Notes: generated by a model from the letters alone, not told the origin. A DNA stretch of 64,000 nucleotides from Abiotrophia sp938010525 (GCF_938010525.1 NZ_CALLVK010000023.1:62001-126000), one strand, 5' to 3'; shown: positions 34,603 through 43,416, numbered from the stretch's first letter. A program made the numbers and translations.

Positions 34603-37078
34603 AGGACTAAGAATTGCGGTTGTCGATTTAGAGACAACGGGCTCTCACCTAGACCAAGGTGATCAAATTATCCAAATTGGGGCTGTCCTGATTGAAGATG
34701 GACAAGTCCTAGCCCAACACAGTATGTTACTCAATCCTGAGCGAGACATTCCCACTCATATTACGGCCATTACAGGCATTCAACCAGACCAGGTCCAGGA
34801 TGCGCCGATCTTTAGCCAGGTGGCAGGTCTCTGGTATGAGCGACTCAAAGACTGTTTCTTTGTGGCGCACAATCTAGGCTTTGACTTGACTTTTTTGCAG
34901 GCCAAGTTTGCCGAACAAGGCTTGGACTTTCAGCCACCTGCCTTGGACACGGTCCAGTTAGCTAAAATCTTCCTGCCCCAGGCACCAGGTTTTAACTTGC
35001 AGGACTTGAGCCAGTTCTTTGGATTGAACTTCCAAGACGCCCATGATGCCCTGGGGGATGCCCGGATGACGGCCCATTTGTTGGATGTTTTGGCTCATCA
35101 GGCAGCGGATTTAGACTATGGGACTAAACTGGCCTTGCAAGCAATTTTTAAGGCTTTGCCTTATCAAGCTAGTCAATTTCTCAACCAAGCTAACAGCTTT
35201 TATTGCCAAGTAAGTTGGCCGGAAGGGCAGGGTGACAGTCAATCCCAAGCTAGTCATGCTAGCCTAATTAGCGCCAAGCAAAGAACGGCGGTAGCCTACT
35301 GGCAAGAAGCCGGTCAGGATAAATCACCCTTAGTGCTAGAAGCTCAGGCCCGTCAGGACCATCAAGGCTTGGCATTGGCTCTACTCCATGCTTGGCGCCA
35401 AGAAGGGGACAAGGCCCTGTTAGTTTTAGAAAATGAGGGTCAAATCAGCCATTGGCAAGCCCTGTGGCAAGAAGTCAGCAGTCAGGAGGCGGGCATTTAC
35501 CGACCATCCTATCAGTTTGTCGATATGGCCTCGGTCTACCAATTCTGCCATGAATTTGATTTAAGCCGGGCCAACCAACAGGAGCTTACCGTTTTAGCGG
35601 CTGCCTTGGTCTGGTTGACTAACAGCCAGTTCGGTTGCTTGGATGAATTGAACTCTGAACTGGATATTAGTCAGATCATGCGGCGCTATGATTTTGTGGC
35701 TAAGACGGGTAAGAAGGTGGGCTATCACCGTTACCTGGAGGGGCTTAAAGCCAAAGACTTAGTTTTAATGAGCCAAAAAGATTGGCTGTCCTTAAAGCAA
35801 GTCGCTGACAGCTCACTGGCCTTTCTGGGTCAGGCTCGGGTCCTGGTCCTAGATTTAGAGGCCAGTTACCAAGGCCTGGTGGACCAAGAAGGCACTACTC
35901 TGGATGCCAGCCAGCTCTTTGTAGAGCTGAAGGCTTTACTAGATCAAGGTCAGGAGGAGGCCCAGCTCGAATCCTGCCTGGCCACTAGCTATGACCTGCT
36001 GGAAAGTATGCGGGCAGAGTTTGAAGCCAGTGATTTAGGTAATGCTAGTAATGACTGGTGGACAGCCTGCCTAGCCAAGGGCAGCTCCCGCTATTTGACT
36101 GTCATAGCTCAATTGGCGACTTTAGGCCAGCAGCTAGAGGACTGGTTAAAAACCGCCAAACGAGCAGCCAAACAAAAACGGACCTACCGCCATCTGGCAA
36201 CGACCTGTCGACTACTAGCCAAGCAGTCAGAGGGGAGCTATGTACGGCTTCAAGGCCAGGTCAGCAATGGCCAAATCTACCAATTGGCCCTTAGCCGGGT
36301 GCCTTTAATTATGAGAAACAAGCACCTGCCTCAGCTAAGCCAGTACCAGCAGATTGCCTTCTTGTCGGACGGCCAGTATGACCAGCCTTTAGGCTATGGC
36401 CTGGCACGTTTCTGGCAAGTGGGGGCCACTTACTTAAGCCTACCTGAGCAAAGTCAAGCCAACGGTCTGACCCTCCAGGTGCCATTGGCTTATGCCCAGT
36501 CAGGTCAGGGCTATGAAGAGGCCGAGCAATTGCTGGCCTTTATCAAGGATTATCTGGCCGAGAAGGGGGCTAGCCACGTTCTCATTCTTGCCAATAACAA
36601 GGCCCAAGCTCAGACATACTACCGTCTCCTATGGGAAAGTTCCCTGCTGGAAGAGGGCTACCTGATTTATAGTCAGGGACAAAATGGCAGCCTTAAGAAA
36701 ATTAAGCGCCGCGCCGAAGCCGATGACAAGGCCATTGTCATTGTGCCCAGACGTCTCTTCCTAGAGGAGTCCTTCACTCTGTCAGTCGATCAGCTCTTAG
36801 TAGTCTTAGACCGTCTGCCATTTGACTCCTTGACCAATGAGCGGACCCTAGGCCAAAGTCAGGTGCTTGGCTTATCAGATAACCAGGCTTTTGATCAACT
36901 GACCCTACCGCAAATGATTTTCCGTCTTAAGAAATTGTTGGCTCAAGTCGCTAGCTCTAGTTGCAAGGCGGACTACTATCTCCTAGATGAACGTGTTTGG
37001 ACTCGTTATTATAGCCCTAAAGTTGAGGAATACTTGGCGCCCGCCATTGACCTGGTTCCCATCTTGCCCAGTCACTAA
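34592..37078 (+). CDS. dinG: DinG-family protein: intact 3'-5' exonuclease, eroded helicase domain
   Basis: 828 residues. The N-terminal DEDDh exonuclease is complete: D12 and E14 in VDLETTG, D98 in AHNLGFD, H151 and D156 in HDALGDA. The rest aligns in order with a DinG/XPD-like helicase but its key motifs are lost: the EAxTGxGKT Walker A reads EAQARQDHQG (250-259), DEAH reads DLEA (421-424); LDRLPF survives near the end. No Fe-S cysteine cluster is visible. Related Gram-positive DinG proteins act as nucleases. The TTG start stands nine bases after AGGAG within the end of cca, as in the cca-dinG neighbourhood of Bacillus. Confidence 0.88.
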   Translation: MKAKGLRIAVVDLETTGSHLDQGDQIIQIGAVLIEDGQVLAQHSMLLNPERDIPTHITAITGIQPDQVQDAPIFSQVAGLWYERLKDCFFVAHNLGFDLTFLQAKFAEQGLDFQPPALDTVQLAKIFLPQAPGFNLQDLSQFFGLNFQDAHDALGDARMTAHLLDVLAHQAADLDYGTKLALQAIFKALPYQASQFLNQANSFYCQVSWPEGQGDSQSQASHASLISAKQRTAVAYWQEAGQDKSPLVLEAQARQDHQGLALALLHAWRQEGDKALLVLENEGQISHWQALWQEVSSQEAGIYRPSYQFVDMASVYQFCHEFDLSRANQQELTVLAAALVWLTNSQFGCLDELNSELDISQIMRRYDFVAKTGKKVGYHRYLEGLKAKDLVLMSQKDWLSLKQVADSSLAFLGQARVLVLDLEASYQGLVDQEGTTLDASQLFVELKALLDQGQEEAQLESCLATSYDLLESMRAEFEASDLGNASNDWWTACLAKGSSRYLTVIAQLATLGQQLEDWLKTAKRAAKQKRTYRHLATTCRLLAKQSEGSYVRLQGQVSNGQIYQLALSRVPLIMRNKHLPQLSQYQQIAFLSDGQYDQPLGYGLARFWQVGATYLSLPEQSQANGLTLQVPLAYAQSGQGYEEAEQLLAFIKDYLAEKGASHVLILANNKAQAQTYYRLLWESSLLEEGYLIYSQGQNGSLKKIKRRAEADDKAIVIVPRRLFLEESFTLSVDQLLVVLDRLPFDSLTNERTLGQSQVLGLSDNQAFDQLTLPQMIFRLKKLLAQVASSSCKADYYLLDERVWTRYYSPKVEEYLAPAIDLVPILPSH

Positions 37079-37126
37079 TCCAGCCTAGTCAGCTAGCCAA
37101 AAATTCATGCAATTTTGGAGAAATTA

Positions 37127-37135
37127 TGGTATGAT
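37127..37135 (+). promoter_or_regulatory. Extended -10 promoter ahead of ypmB-asnS
   Basis: TGG-TATGAT lies 34 bases before the ypmB start; ATGCAA at 37107 is a weak -35 at 17 bases. Confidence 0.5.
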
Positions 37136-37168
37136 AGTACAGATAAGTGGCGACAGGAGGAGTCAAGT

Positions 37169-37648
37169 ATGTTAAACCGTAAAGTGGTCTCAGGACTGAC
37201 GCTCTTTTTCCTCATCATCTTTCTCATCTTTGCTTGGGTCTTCTATTCAAGCCAAGCCAAATCGCACCAAGCTCAACAGGAAGCTGTGCGATTGATTGAG
37301 ACGGACTACACTGTCAAAGACGTCAAAAAATTCTACTGGACGACCATTTCTGAGGCTTACTTTGCCTTGGATTTTGTGGATGACAGTGGCCAAGAACGTT
37401 ATGCGATTGTGAAACGTGAGGGTGGGACCGTTAATTACTACACGCCAAATCAGATTATTTCAGAAGAAGATGCCAAGGCCATTGCCTTAGCAGACAATGA
37501 GAATTATAAGATTATGCAGGCGCGTTTGGGCATGATCAAAGACACGCCCGTCTGGGAAATCACCATCAAGAATGATAATAATACCTTGACCTATTACTAC
37601 CTCAATGCGCAGGATGGGTCCTGGTTACAAAAAATCGAGAATATTTAA
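37169..37648 (+). CDS. ypmB: YpmB-like membrane-anchored protein (DUF5590/PepSY-like)
   Basis: A 159-residue protein with one N-terminal membrane span (about 8-28) and an extracytoplasmic domain of PepSY-like beta strands (RYAIVKREGGTVNYY, ISEEDAKAIAL, PVWEITIKND, YYYLNAQDGSWLQ). Placement between dinG and asnS repeats the dinG-ypmA-ypmB-aspB-asnS order of B. subtilis with two genes missing. ATG at 37169 follows GGAGGAG; an in-frame ATG at 37115 sits ahead of the promoter -10 and is excluded. Function is unknown. Confidence 0.8.
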   Translation: MLNRKVVSGLTLFFLIIFLIFAWVFYSSQAKSHQAQQEAVRLIETDYTVKDVKKFYWTTISEAYFALDFVDDSGQERYAIVKREGGTVNYYTPNQIISEEDAKAIALADNENYKIMQARLGMIKDTPVWEITIKNDNNTLTYYYLNAQDGSWLQKIENI

Positions 37649-37672
37649 GACAAGACTATGGAGGCAGGCAGA

Positions 37673-38971
37673 ATGCAGACAATTACCATGCGTCAAGCAG
37701 CAGATTATATCGATCAAACGGTCATCATCAAGGCATGGGTGACTAACAAACGGAGCAGTGGGAAGATTGCCTTCTTACAATTGCGTGATGGCTCCGCTTA
37801 TTTCCAAGCCATTGTGGTCAAGGCCGATGTCAGCGAAGAAACCTTCGCTTTGGCTAAGGGGCTTAACCAAGAAACCAGTGTGAAGGTAGTTGGTAAGATT
37901 CAAGCAGATACTCGTTCAGCTTTAGGCCATAAGCTTTTGGTTCAAGACATTGAAGTCATTGGTGAAAGTCATGACTACCCAATCACACCAAAAGAACACG
38001 GGACTGACTTCTTGATGGACCATCGCCACCTCTGGCTTCGTTCATCTAAGCAACATGCCATTATGCAAATCCGTAACGAAATTATCCGGGCAACCTACGA
38101 GTTCATGAACCAAGAAGGCTTGATTAAGGTAGACCCACCAATTTTGACGGGTTCTGCGCCAGAAGGGACCACTGAGCTCTTCCACACCAAGTACTTTGAT
38201 GAAGATGCCTTCCTTTCACAGTCTGGTCAGCTCTATCTAGAAGCAGCGGCTATGGCTTTCGGTAAGGTCTTCTCCTTCGGGCCAACCTTCCGGGCTGAAA
38301 AATCTAAGACCCGTCGTCACTTGATTGAATTCTGGATGATGGAAGTTGAATTAGCCTTCGTAGAACACGAGGAAAACTTACAATTCCAAGAACGTTATGT
38401 GGCTCACCTGGTTCGCAATGTGATTGATCACTGTGAACTAGCTCTTAAGACCTTGAACCGTGATGTGGCAGTCTTGGAACAATACACCAAATTACCTTAT
38501 CCACGTATTAGCTATACGGATGCCATCAAGCTCTTGAACGACAATGGCTTTGATGATATCCAATGGGGCGATGACTTTGGTTCACCACACGAAACCTTCA
38601 TTGCTAGCCAGTATGACCGTCCAATCTTCATCGTCAACTATCCTAAGGCCATTAAGCCATTCTACATGCGTCTTAATGAAGAAGATCCACGTACTGTTCT
38701 ATGTGCGGATATGATTGCACCAGAAGGTTATGGTGAAGTCATTGGGGGTTCTGAACGGATTGTGGACTTTGAGACCTTAGATGAAAATATTAAGGCCTAT
38801 AACTTAGATCCATCTGCCTATGCTTGGTACCTTGACCTTCGTAAGTATGGCGCTGTGCCACACTCTGGTTTTGGTCTTGGCTTGGAGCGGGCAGTGGCTT
38901 GGTTATCAGGGATTGAACATATCCGTGAAACCTCACCATTCCCACGTTTGCTCAACCGTATTTACCCATAA
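37673..38971 (+). CDS. asnS: Asparaginyl-tRNA synthetase
   Basis: Charges tRNA-Asn. A 432-residue class IIb synthetase with an N-terminal OB-fold anticodon domain (VIIKAWVTNKRSSGKIAFLQ region), motif 2 FRAEKSKTRRHLIEFWMMEVE-type sequence and motif 3 GFGLGLERAVAWL. ATG at 37673 is eight bases after GGAGG; an in-frame ATG at 37658 overlaps that site. It is followed by a very strong hairpin. Confidence 0.95.
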   Translation: MQTITMRQAADYIDQTVIIKAWVTNKRSSGKIAFLQLRDGSAYFQAIVVKADVSEETFALAKGLNQETSVKVVGKIQADTRSALGHKLLVQDIEVIGESHDYPITPKEHGTDFLMDHRHLWLRSSKQHAIMQIRNEIIRATYEFMNQEGLIKVDPPILTGSAPEGTTELFHTKYFDEDAFLSQSGQLYLEAAAMAFGKVFSFGPTFRAEKSKTRRHLIEFWMMEVELAFVEHEENLQFQERYVAHLVRNVIDHCELALKTLNRDVAVLEQYTKLPYPRISYTDAIKLLNDNGFDDIQWGDDFGSPHETFIASQYDRPIFIVNYPKAIKPFYMRLNEEDPRTVLCADMIAPEGYGEVIGGSERIVDFETLDENIKAYNLDPSAYAWYLDLRKYGAVPHSGFGLGLERAVAWLSGIEHIRETSPFPRLLNRIYP

Positions 38972-38973
38972 GC

Positions 38974-39018
38974 AAAAATTCCCATTATATCATATATGAT
39001 ATAATGGGAATTTTTTTT
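38974..39018 (+). terminator. asnS terminator
   Basis: A long perfect stem (38974-38991 with complementary sequence to about 39015) contains CCCATTATAT and its complement, ending in a run of eight T. Its A-rich left base could also end minus-strand transcription. Confidence 0.9.
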
Positions 39019-39026
39019 CTGCCTAG

Positions 39027-39063
39027 AAAAACCACCTAGCTCTACCTACTTGGCTAGGTGGTT
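39027..39063 (-). terminator. Terminator of the Sip-like gene
   Basis: On the minus strand an 11-bp stem (39030-39040 with 39053-39063) is followed by a T run (complement of 39027-39031). Confidence 0.8.
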
Positions 39064-39088
39064 GGAGGAGGTCGAAAGCTTTAGAAGC

Positions 39089-40495
39089 TTAAGGGTTGAA
39101 AGAAACATGGACGTGGTCATAGTGGTTGGCTGTGTCTCCACCACGGTCTGGCATTAGGTTCCAGGTGTTAGCTGGCCCATAGTAACTATCATAGTTAGCG
39201 TAGAAACGTTGTTTCCAGATAACATAGTTGATGTCATTGCTTTCCATATCGGAAGTGGCGTAGTTGGCAATCTGGTCACCTAGCTCGGTATTATCGTTGA
39301 CTACGAAGTCAACGGCTAAGCCCTTGCCATGGTCATCGTTAGAACCTGGACGGTAGAGGCTGAAGTTGCTTACGCCAAACTTGTCTGCTACTTTTTCCTT
39401 ATACTCAGCTACTTTTGGCTGTAAGCCTTGGTTGGCTGGGTTGGCAGCCGCCTGGGCAGCATAGTCAGTTGCAGCTGGCTGCTCTTGAGTCGTTTGGTCT
39501 TGAGCAGGCTGGGTCTGAGCTGGCTGCTCTTGACTTGTCTGGTCTTGAGCTGCTTGCTCCTGACTAGTTTGCTCTTGAACTGTTGGGTTTGCCTCAGCTT
39601 GCTGACTAGGACTTTGTGGGCTTTCTTGGCCATCTGTTGGAGTATTGGTTTGATTTACTTCTGAAGGATTTGCAGGCGCAGCGTCAGTCGCGTCTTTTTC
39701 TGGCTGGTTAGCCGGAGTAGGCGTTTGAGGACGAGCTTCTTCTTGAACGGTTGGTAAGCCTGATTCCTTGACATCGTCGCCGATGACAGGGGCTTGATCA
39801 GCATTGGCTTGATTAGGAGTTTGAGCTGGTTTTTCTGGCTTAGCAGGACTTTGAGGCGTCGCTGGTTTGTCAAGATTGGTTGGCTTGACTTGGTTATTTG
39901 GCGTTTGAGGGCTAGTAGCTGTCGGTTGAGCTGGCGTAACAGCCTCTGGCTGGCCAGGAATTTGGGTGACCGGAGACAAGTCTTGGCTGGCAGCTTCCTG
40001 ATTTTGGACAGGACTTTCCTCAACAAGAGCTTGTGCTTGCGGGTTAGTTGGGGCAGTCGCCTGGTTTTGGTTAAAATCTACTTGGCTAGTTTGGCCATCA
40101 ATTGTGATGGTATTTTGAGTCAAGTCAGCCCGAACACTAGGACTTTCCTGACCTTGGTCTGGGGTTTGAATTTCCAGACTGGTTACTTTGCGGTTACCAT
40201 CTAAGTTAGCCGTTAAGACAGTACCTGGGAAAATCAAATCAGCGTCTGCGATTTCATTAATAGAAACCAAAACTTGAAGGTCGATTTCAAGGGCTTCTGC
40301 GATGGCTGAGAGGGTGTCACCATATTGAACTGTATAGCTGAGTTTGTCAGCTTGTTTGGAAATATCTTCTTTAATTTGGCTGACCGTCCGAGGCGTCCAT
40401 TGGGAGGCTTCTTGGGCCTGAGCTGGAGTCAAGGGGAGTGCGAGTAAAGCCGCTGCTGATGTTAAGAGCAGTGTTCTTTTAAGTGTTAATTTCAT
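39089..40495 (-). CDS. Secreted LysM protein with C-terminal Sip-like domain
   Basis: A 468-residue exported protein. A signal peptide ends at about residue 27 (PLTPAQA), a LysM peptidoglycan-binding domain spans about 53-97 (YTVQYGDTLSAIAEALEID), then a long low-complexity Gln/Pro/Thr/Ala linker with SQEQPAQ-like repeats, and a C-terminal domain (about 355-468) closely resembling that of S. agalactiae surface immunogenic protein Sip. That domain holds H389-x6-D396 (HGKGLAVD) and H461-V-H463 (HYDHVHV), a LAS-type metallopeptidase zinc pattern. ATG at 40495 follows AAGGAAG; a longer frame to 40531 overlaps the promoter. Confidence 0.85.
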   Translation of the reverse strand: MKLTLKRTLLLTSAAALLALPLTPAQAQEASQWTPRTVSQIKEDISKQADKLSYTVQYGDTLSAIAEALEIDLQVLVSINEIADADLIFPGTVLTANLDGNRKVTSLEIQTPDQGQESPSVRADLTQNTITIDGQTSQVDFNQNQATAPTNPQAQALVEESPVQNQEAASQDLSPVTQIPGQPEAVTPAQPTATSPQTPNNQVKPTNLDKPATPQSPAKPEKPAQTPNQANADQAPVIGDDVKESGLPTVQEEARPQTPTPANQPEKDATDAAPANPSEVNQTNTPTDGQESPQSPSQQAEANPTVQEQTSQEQAAQDQTSQEQPAQTQPAQDQTTQEQPAATDYAAQAAANPANQGLQPKVAEYKEKVADKFGVSNFSLYRPGSNDDHGKGLAVDFVVNDNTELGDQIANYATSDMESNDINYVIWKQRFYANYDSYYGPANTWNLMPDRGGDTANHYDHVHVSFNP

Positions 40496-40526
40496 AATCA
40501 CGCTTCCTTTGCTTGTTGATGAGACC

Positions 40527-40535
40527 ATCATAGCA
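40527..40535 (-). promoter_or_regulatory. Extended -10 promoter of the Sip-like gene
   Basis: On the minus strand TGC-TATGAT (complement of 40527-40535) lies 32 bases before the start codon. The remaining upstream sequence to 40711 holds no gene that I can see. Confidence 0.5.
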
Positions 40536-40711
40536 TAGAAGTTAGACTAAAAGGCCCATTTTATGGAGACTTAACCCAATCATAGGATATCTGTAATCTC
40601 TTTTTTCACATGGGGCTGTGCTAGGTCAAAGCCGTAATATATGAAATAACAAAGTCGCCATGCAAGCTAAGATAAGACCTTAAATTTTAGCCTATTTTCC
40701 TGCCTTAGGGC

Positions 40712-40740
40712 TTGATTTTTCCTAGCTTTTATCGTATATT
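40712..40740 (+). promoter_or_regulatory. rpsO promoter
   Basis: TTGATT (40712-40717) and TATATT (40735-40740) are 17 bases apart; transcription would begin near 40747, giving a leader of about 119 bases. Confidence 0.65.
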
Positions 40741-40746
40741 TAGAGA

Positions 40747-40865
40747 CGTGGTCGTTTGTTGCTTTATCGATGTTCGGCTACTTATAACACCCCGGCTCAG
40801 TTTAACGAATCACCAACGTTTTACTTAGCTTGTGGGATACTATATCGGAAAGAGGTGAAACTGAG
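40747..40865 (+). promoter_or_regulatory. rpsO leader, possible S15 autoregulatory region
   Basis: A leader of about 119 bases precedes rpsO, longer than needed for initiation, and ends in AAAGAGGTG. In other bacteria ribosomal protein S15 binds its own leader to repress translation. I can see no unique fold by eye, so this role is an inference from length and gene identity. Confidence 0.35.
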
Positions 40866-41135
40866 ATGGCATTATCAAAAGAGCGTAAAAATGAAATCAT
40901 TAAAGCTTATGCTACTCACGAAGGGGACACTGGTTCTCCAGAAGTACAAGTTGCGGTTTTAACTGAAGATATCAATATCTTAACTGACCACATCCGTACT
41001 CATAAGAAAGACTATCATTCCTACCGCGGTTTGATGAAGAAAGTTGGGCGTCGTCGCCACTTGCTTTCTTACCTGCGTGAGAAAGATATTCAACGTTACC
41101 GTGAATTAATCCAACGTTTAGGTTTACGTCGTTAA
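40866..41135 (+). CDS. rpsO: Small ribosomal subunit protein uS15
   Basis: An 89-residue protein that binds 16S rRNA and bridges the subunits. TGSPEVQVAVLTEDI, LTDHIRTHKKDYHSYRGL and GRRRHLLSYL are standard S15 blocks. ATG at 40866 follows GAGGTG; an in-frame ATG at 40830 would add 12 residues foreign to the family. rpsO lies upstream of pnp as in most bacteria, here with a terminator between. Confidence 0.98.
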   Translation: MALSKERKNEIIKAYATHEGDTGSPEVQVAVLTEDINILTDHIRTHKKDYHSYRGLMKKVGRRRHLLSYLREKDIQRYRELIQRLGLRR

Positions 41136-41145
41136 TTTTGGTAGC

Positions 41146-41171
41146 AGGGCGGCTACGGCCGCCTTCTTTTT
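41146..41171 (+). terminator. rpsO terminator
   Basis: GGCGGC (41148-41153) and GCCGCC (41158-41163) with a stable TACG tetraloop, extended by a G-T and an A-T pair, then a T-rich tract. Confidence 0.85.
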
Positions 41172-41184
41172 TTAGAGCTTTACC

Positions 41185-41259
41185 ATGGAATATGTGCTAA
41201 CCAAATAAGAGCCGGGCAGGGCGGCTTGGCCAGTTCTTATTTGATTAGTCATGTTCCAT
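41185..41259 (+). promoter_or_regulatory. Long stem-loop in the pnp leader
   Basis: Arms of 28 and 27 bases (41185-41212 and 41233-41259) pair over about 24 positions, including two G-T pairs, with a few mismatches; the 20-base loop itself can form a GCCG/CGGC hairpin. It lacks a T tract and lies 38 bases ahead of the start codon, so it is a leader structure rather than a terminator. Confidence 0.7.
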
Positions 41260-41297
41260 ATCAAGGGAGTAATCCCAATTTATAAGGAGGACATTCC

Positions 41298-43400
41298 ATG
41301 TCAAACAAACATGTATTTTCTACAACTTTAGCGGGCCGTCCGCTATCTGTGGAAATTGGCGAATTAGCCAAACAAGCTAACGGCGCTGTCTTGGTTCGCT
41401 ACGGCGACACCGTGGTTTTATCTGCAGCCGTTGCTTCGAAGAAAGCCGGGACCGGTGACTTCTTCCCGCTAACTGTTCACTACATCGAGAAAATGTATGC
41501 GGTCGGTAAAGTCCCAGGGGGCTTCATCAAGCGTGAAGGCCGTCCATCTGAAGCGGCAACCTTAACTAGTCGTTTAATCGACCGTCCATTACGTCCAATG
41601 TTCCCAGAAGGCGTTCGTAATGAAATCCAAATTACCAACACCGTTTTATCAGTTGACCAAGACTGCACCCCGGAAATGGCCGCTATGTTAGGGGCTTCCC
41701 TGGCCTTGGCTGTGTCAGATATTCCTTTTGACGGGCCTGTTGCCGGTGTTAACGTAGGGCGCGTCAATGGGGAGATTGTCATCAACCCAACGGTTGCCCA
41801 AGCAGAATTATCTGACATTGAATTAACGGTTGCCGGTACGGCGACTGCCATCAACATGGTGGAATCTTCTGCCAAAGAAGTATCAGAAGCAGATATGTTA
41901 GAAGCCTTACTCAAAGGTCATGCTGCCATCAAGGAGTTGGTAGCCTTCCAAAATGAAATCGTCGCTCAAATCGGGAAAGAGAAATTCGAGTTTACCTTGG
42001 CAGAAGTGGCGCCAGAAGTGGCGGCTCAAGTAGGGGAACGCTACAAGTCTCGCATGATTCAAGCCATCCAAACCCAAGAGAAGAAAGCGCGTGAAGCCGC
42101 TGTTGACGCTGTTATGGAAGAAGCAACTGAATTCTTTGCAGCAGTTTACGCTGATCGTGATGACTATGATCAGCTCATGAAGGACGTATCCACTGCCTTA
42201 CACGACTTAGAGAAGGACGAAGTTCGTCGTCTCATCACTAAGGAACGTGTTCGTCCAGACGGTCGTCGCATCGATGAAATCCGTCCATTGAGCTCTTCTG
42301 TCGCCCTCTTGCCACGAGTTCATGGTTCTGGTCTCTTCACTCGGGGACAAACCCAAGTCTTGACTGCTGCTACCTTGGCACCGCTCGGTGAGCACCAAGT
42401 AATCGACGGTTTAGGTATTGAAGAAGGCAAACGTTTCATCCACCACTACAACTTCCCTAACTTCTCTGTCGGCGAAACAGGTCGTGTAGGTAGCCCAGGT
42501 CGTCGTGAAATTGGTCACGGTGCCTTAGGTGAACGCGCCCTCAAACAAGTGATTCCTGCGCCAGAAGATTTCCCATACACCATTCGTTTGGTATCTGAAG
42601 TCTTGGAATCTAACGGTTCTTCTTCGCAAGCAAGTATCTGTGCCGGCACTTTGGCCCTCATGGATGCAGGTGTGCCAATTAAGGCGCCAGTTGCAGGGAT
42701 TGCCATGGGCTTGGTCATGGAAGGGGAAGACTACACAGTCTTAACTGATATTCAAGGTCTTGAAGACCACCTAGGCGATATGGACTTCAAGGTAGCCGGG
42801 ACAGCTGCCGGGATTACGGCCTTGCAAATGGATATCAAGATTCAAGGGATTACTGAAGCTATCTTAACCGAAGCTCTGACGCAAGCTAAGAAGGCTCGTT
42901 TAGAAATCTTGGATGAATTGGTCTCTACCTTACCAGAAGCTCGTAAGGAATTGAGCCCATACGCACCTAAGATTGATATCATCCAAATCAACCCAGATAA
43001 AATTAAGGTGGTCATCGGTCGTGGTGGGGAAACCATTAACGGCATTATTGACGCAACTGGCGTTAAGATTGACATCGACCAAACGGGTAATGTCTCCATT
43101 GCGTCTAGCGACCAAGATATGATTAACAAGGCGCGTCAAATGATTGAAGACTTAGTTCGGGAAGTTGAAGTAGGCCAAGTTTACACTGGTAAAGTTAAAC
43201 GCATTGAGAAATTCGGTGCCTTCGTAGAAGTCTTACCAGGCAAAGACGGTTTGGTTCATATTTCTGAATTGGAACACCGCCGTGTGGCACAAGTCGAAGA
43301 CGTGCTCAAGATTGGCGATGTCGTAGAGGTCAAAGTCATTGAAATCGACAACCAAGGTCGAATCAACTTGTCTCGTAAGGTCCTCTTACCTAAAGACTAA
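41298..43400 (+). CDS. pnp: Polynucleotide phosphorylase
   Basis: A 700-residue phosphorolytic 3'-5' exoribonuclease of the RNA degradation machinery. Two RNase PH domains (about 10-230 and 305-540, the second with GLGIEEGKRFIHHYNFPNFSVGE-type sequence), a KH domain (about 555-615, IGRGGETINGI) and an S1 domain (about 620-695, GKVKRIEKFGAFVEVLPGKDGL) occur in the usual order. ATG follows AAGGAGGAC. The leader hairpin suggests post-transcriptional autocontrol like that of E. coli pnp. Confidence 0.97.
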   Translation: MSNKHVFSTTLAGRPLSVEIGELAKQANGAVLVRYGDTVVLSAAVASKKAGTGDFFPLTVHYIEKMYAVGKVPGGFIKREGRPSEAATLTSRLIDRPLRPMFPEGVRNEIQITNTVLSVDQDCTPEMAAMLGASLALAVSDIPFDGPVAGVNVGRVNGEIVINPTVAQAELSDIELTVAGTATAINMVESSAKEVSEADMLEALLKGHAAIKELVAFQNEIVAQIGKEKFEFTLAEVAPEVAAQVGERYKSRMIQAIQTQEKKAREAAVDAVMEEATEFFAAVYADRDDYDQLMKDVSTALHDLEKDEVRRLITKERVRPDGRRIDEIRPLSSSVALLPRVHGSGLFTRGQTQVLTAATLAPLGEHQVIDGLGIEEGKRFIHHYNFPNFSVGETGRVGSPGRREIGHGALGERALKQVIPAPEDFPYTIRLVSEVLESNGSSSQASICAGTLALMDAGVPIKAPVAGIAMGLVMEGEDYTVLTDIQGLEDHLGDMDFKVAGTAAGITALQMDIKIQGITEAILTEALTQAKKARLEILDELVSTLPEARKELSPYAPKIDIIQINPDKIKVVIGRGGETINGIIDATGVKIDIDQTGNVSIASSDQDMINKARQMIEDLVREVEVGQVYTGKVKRIEKFGAFVEVLPGKDGLVHISELEHRRVAQVEDVLKIGDVVEVKVIEIDNQGRINLSRKVLLPKD

Positions 43401-43416
43401 TTCACTATCATCACTC

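Noticed and set aside
39409..40204. Several overlapping open frames on both strands within the Sip-like gene
   Set aside because: They arise from the low-complexity Gln/Pro/Thr repeat region; composition is repetitive, and no start signals or families are recognisable.
40592..40608. WalR/VicR box upstream of the Sip-like gene
   Set aside because: Only one TGTAAT half-site matches; the second half reads TTTTCA.
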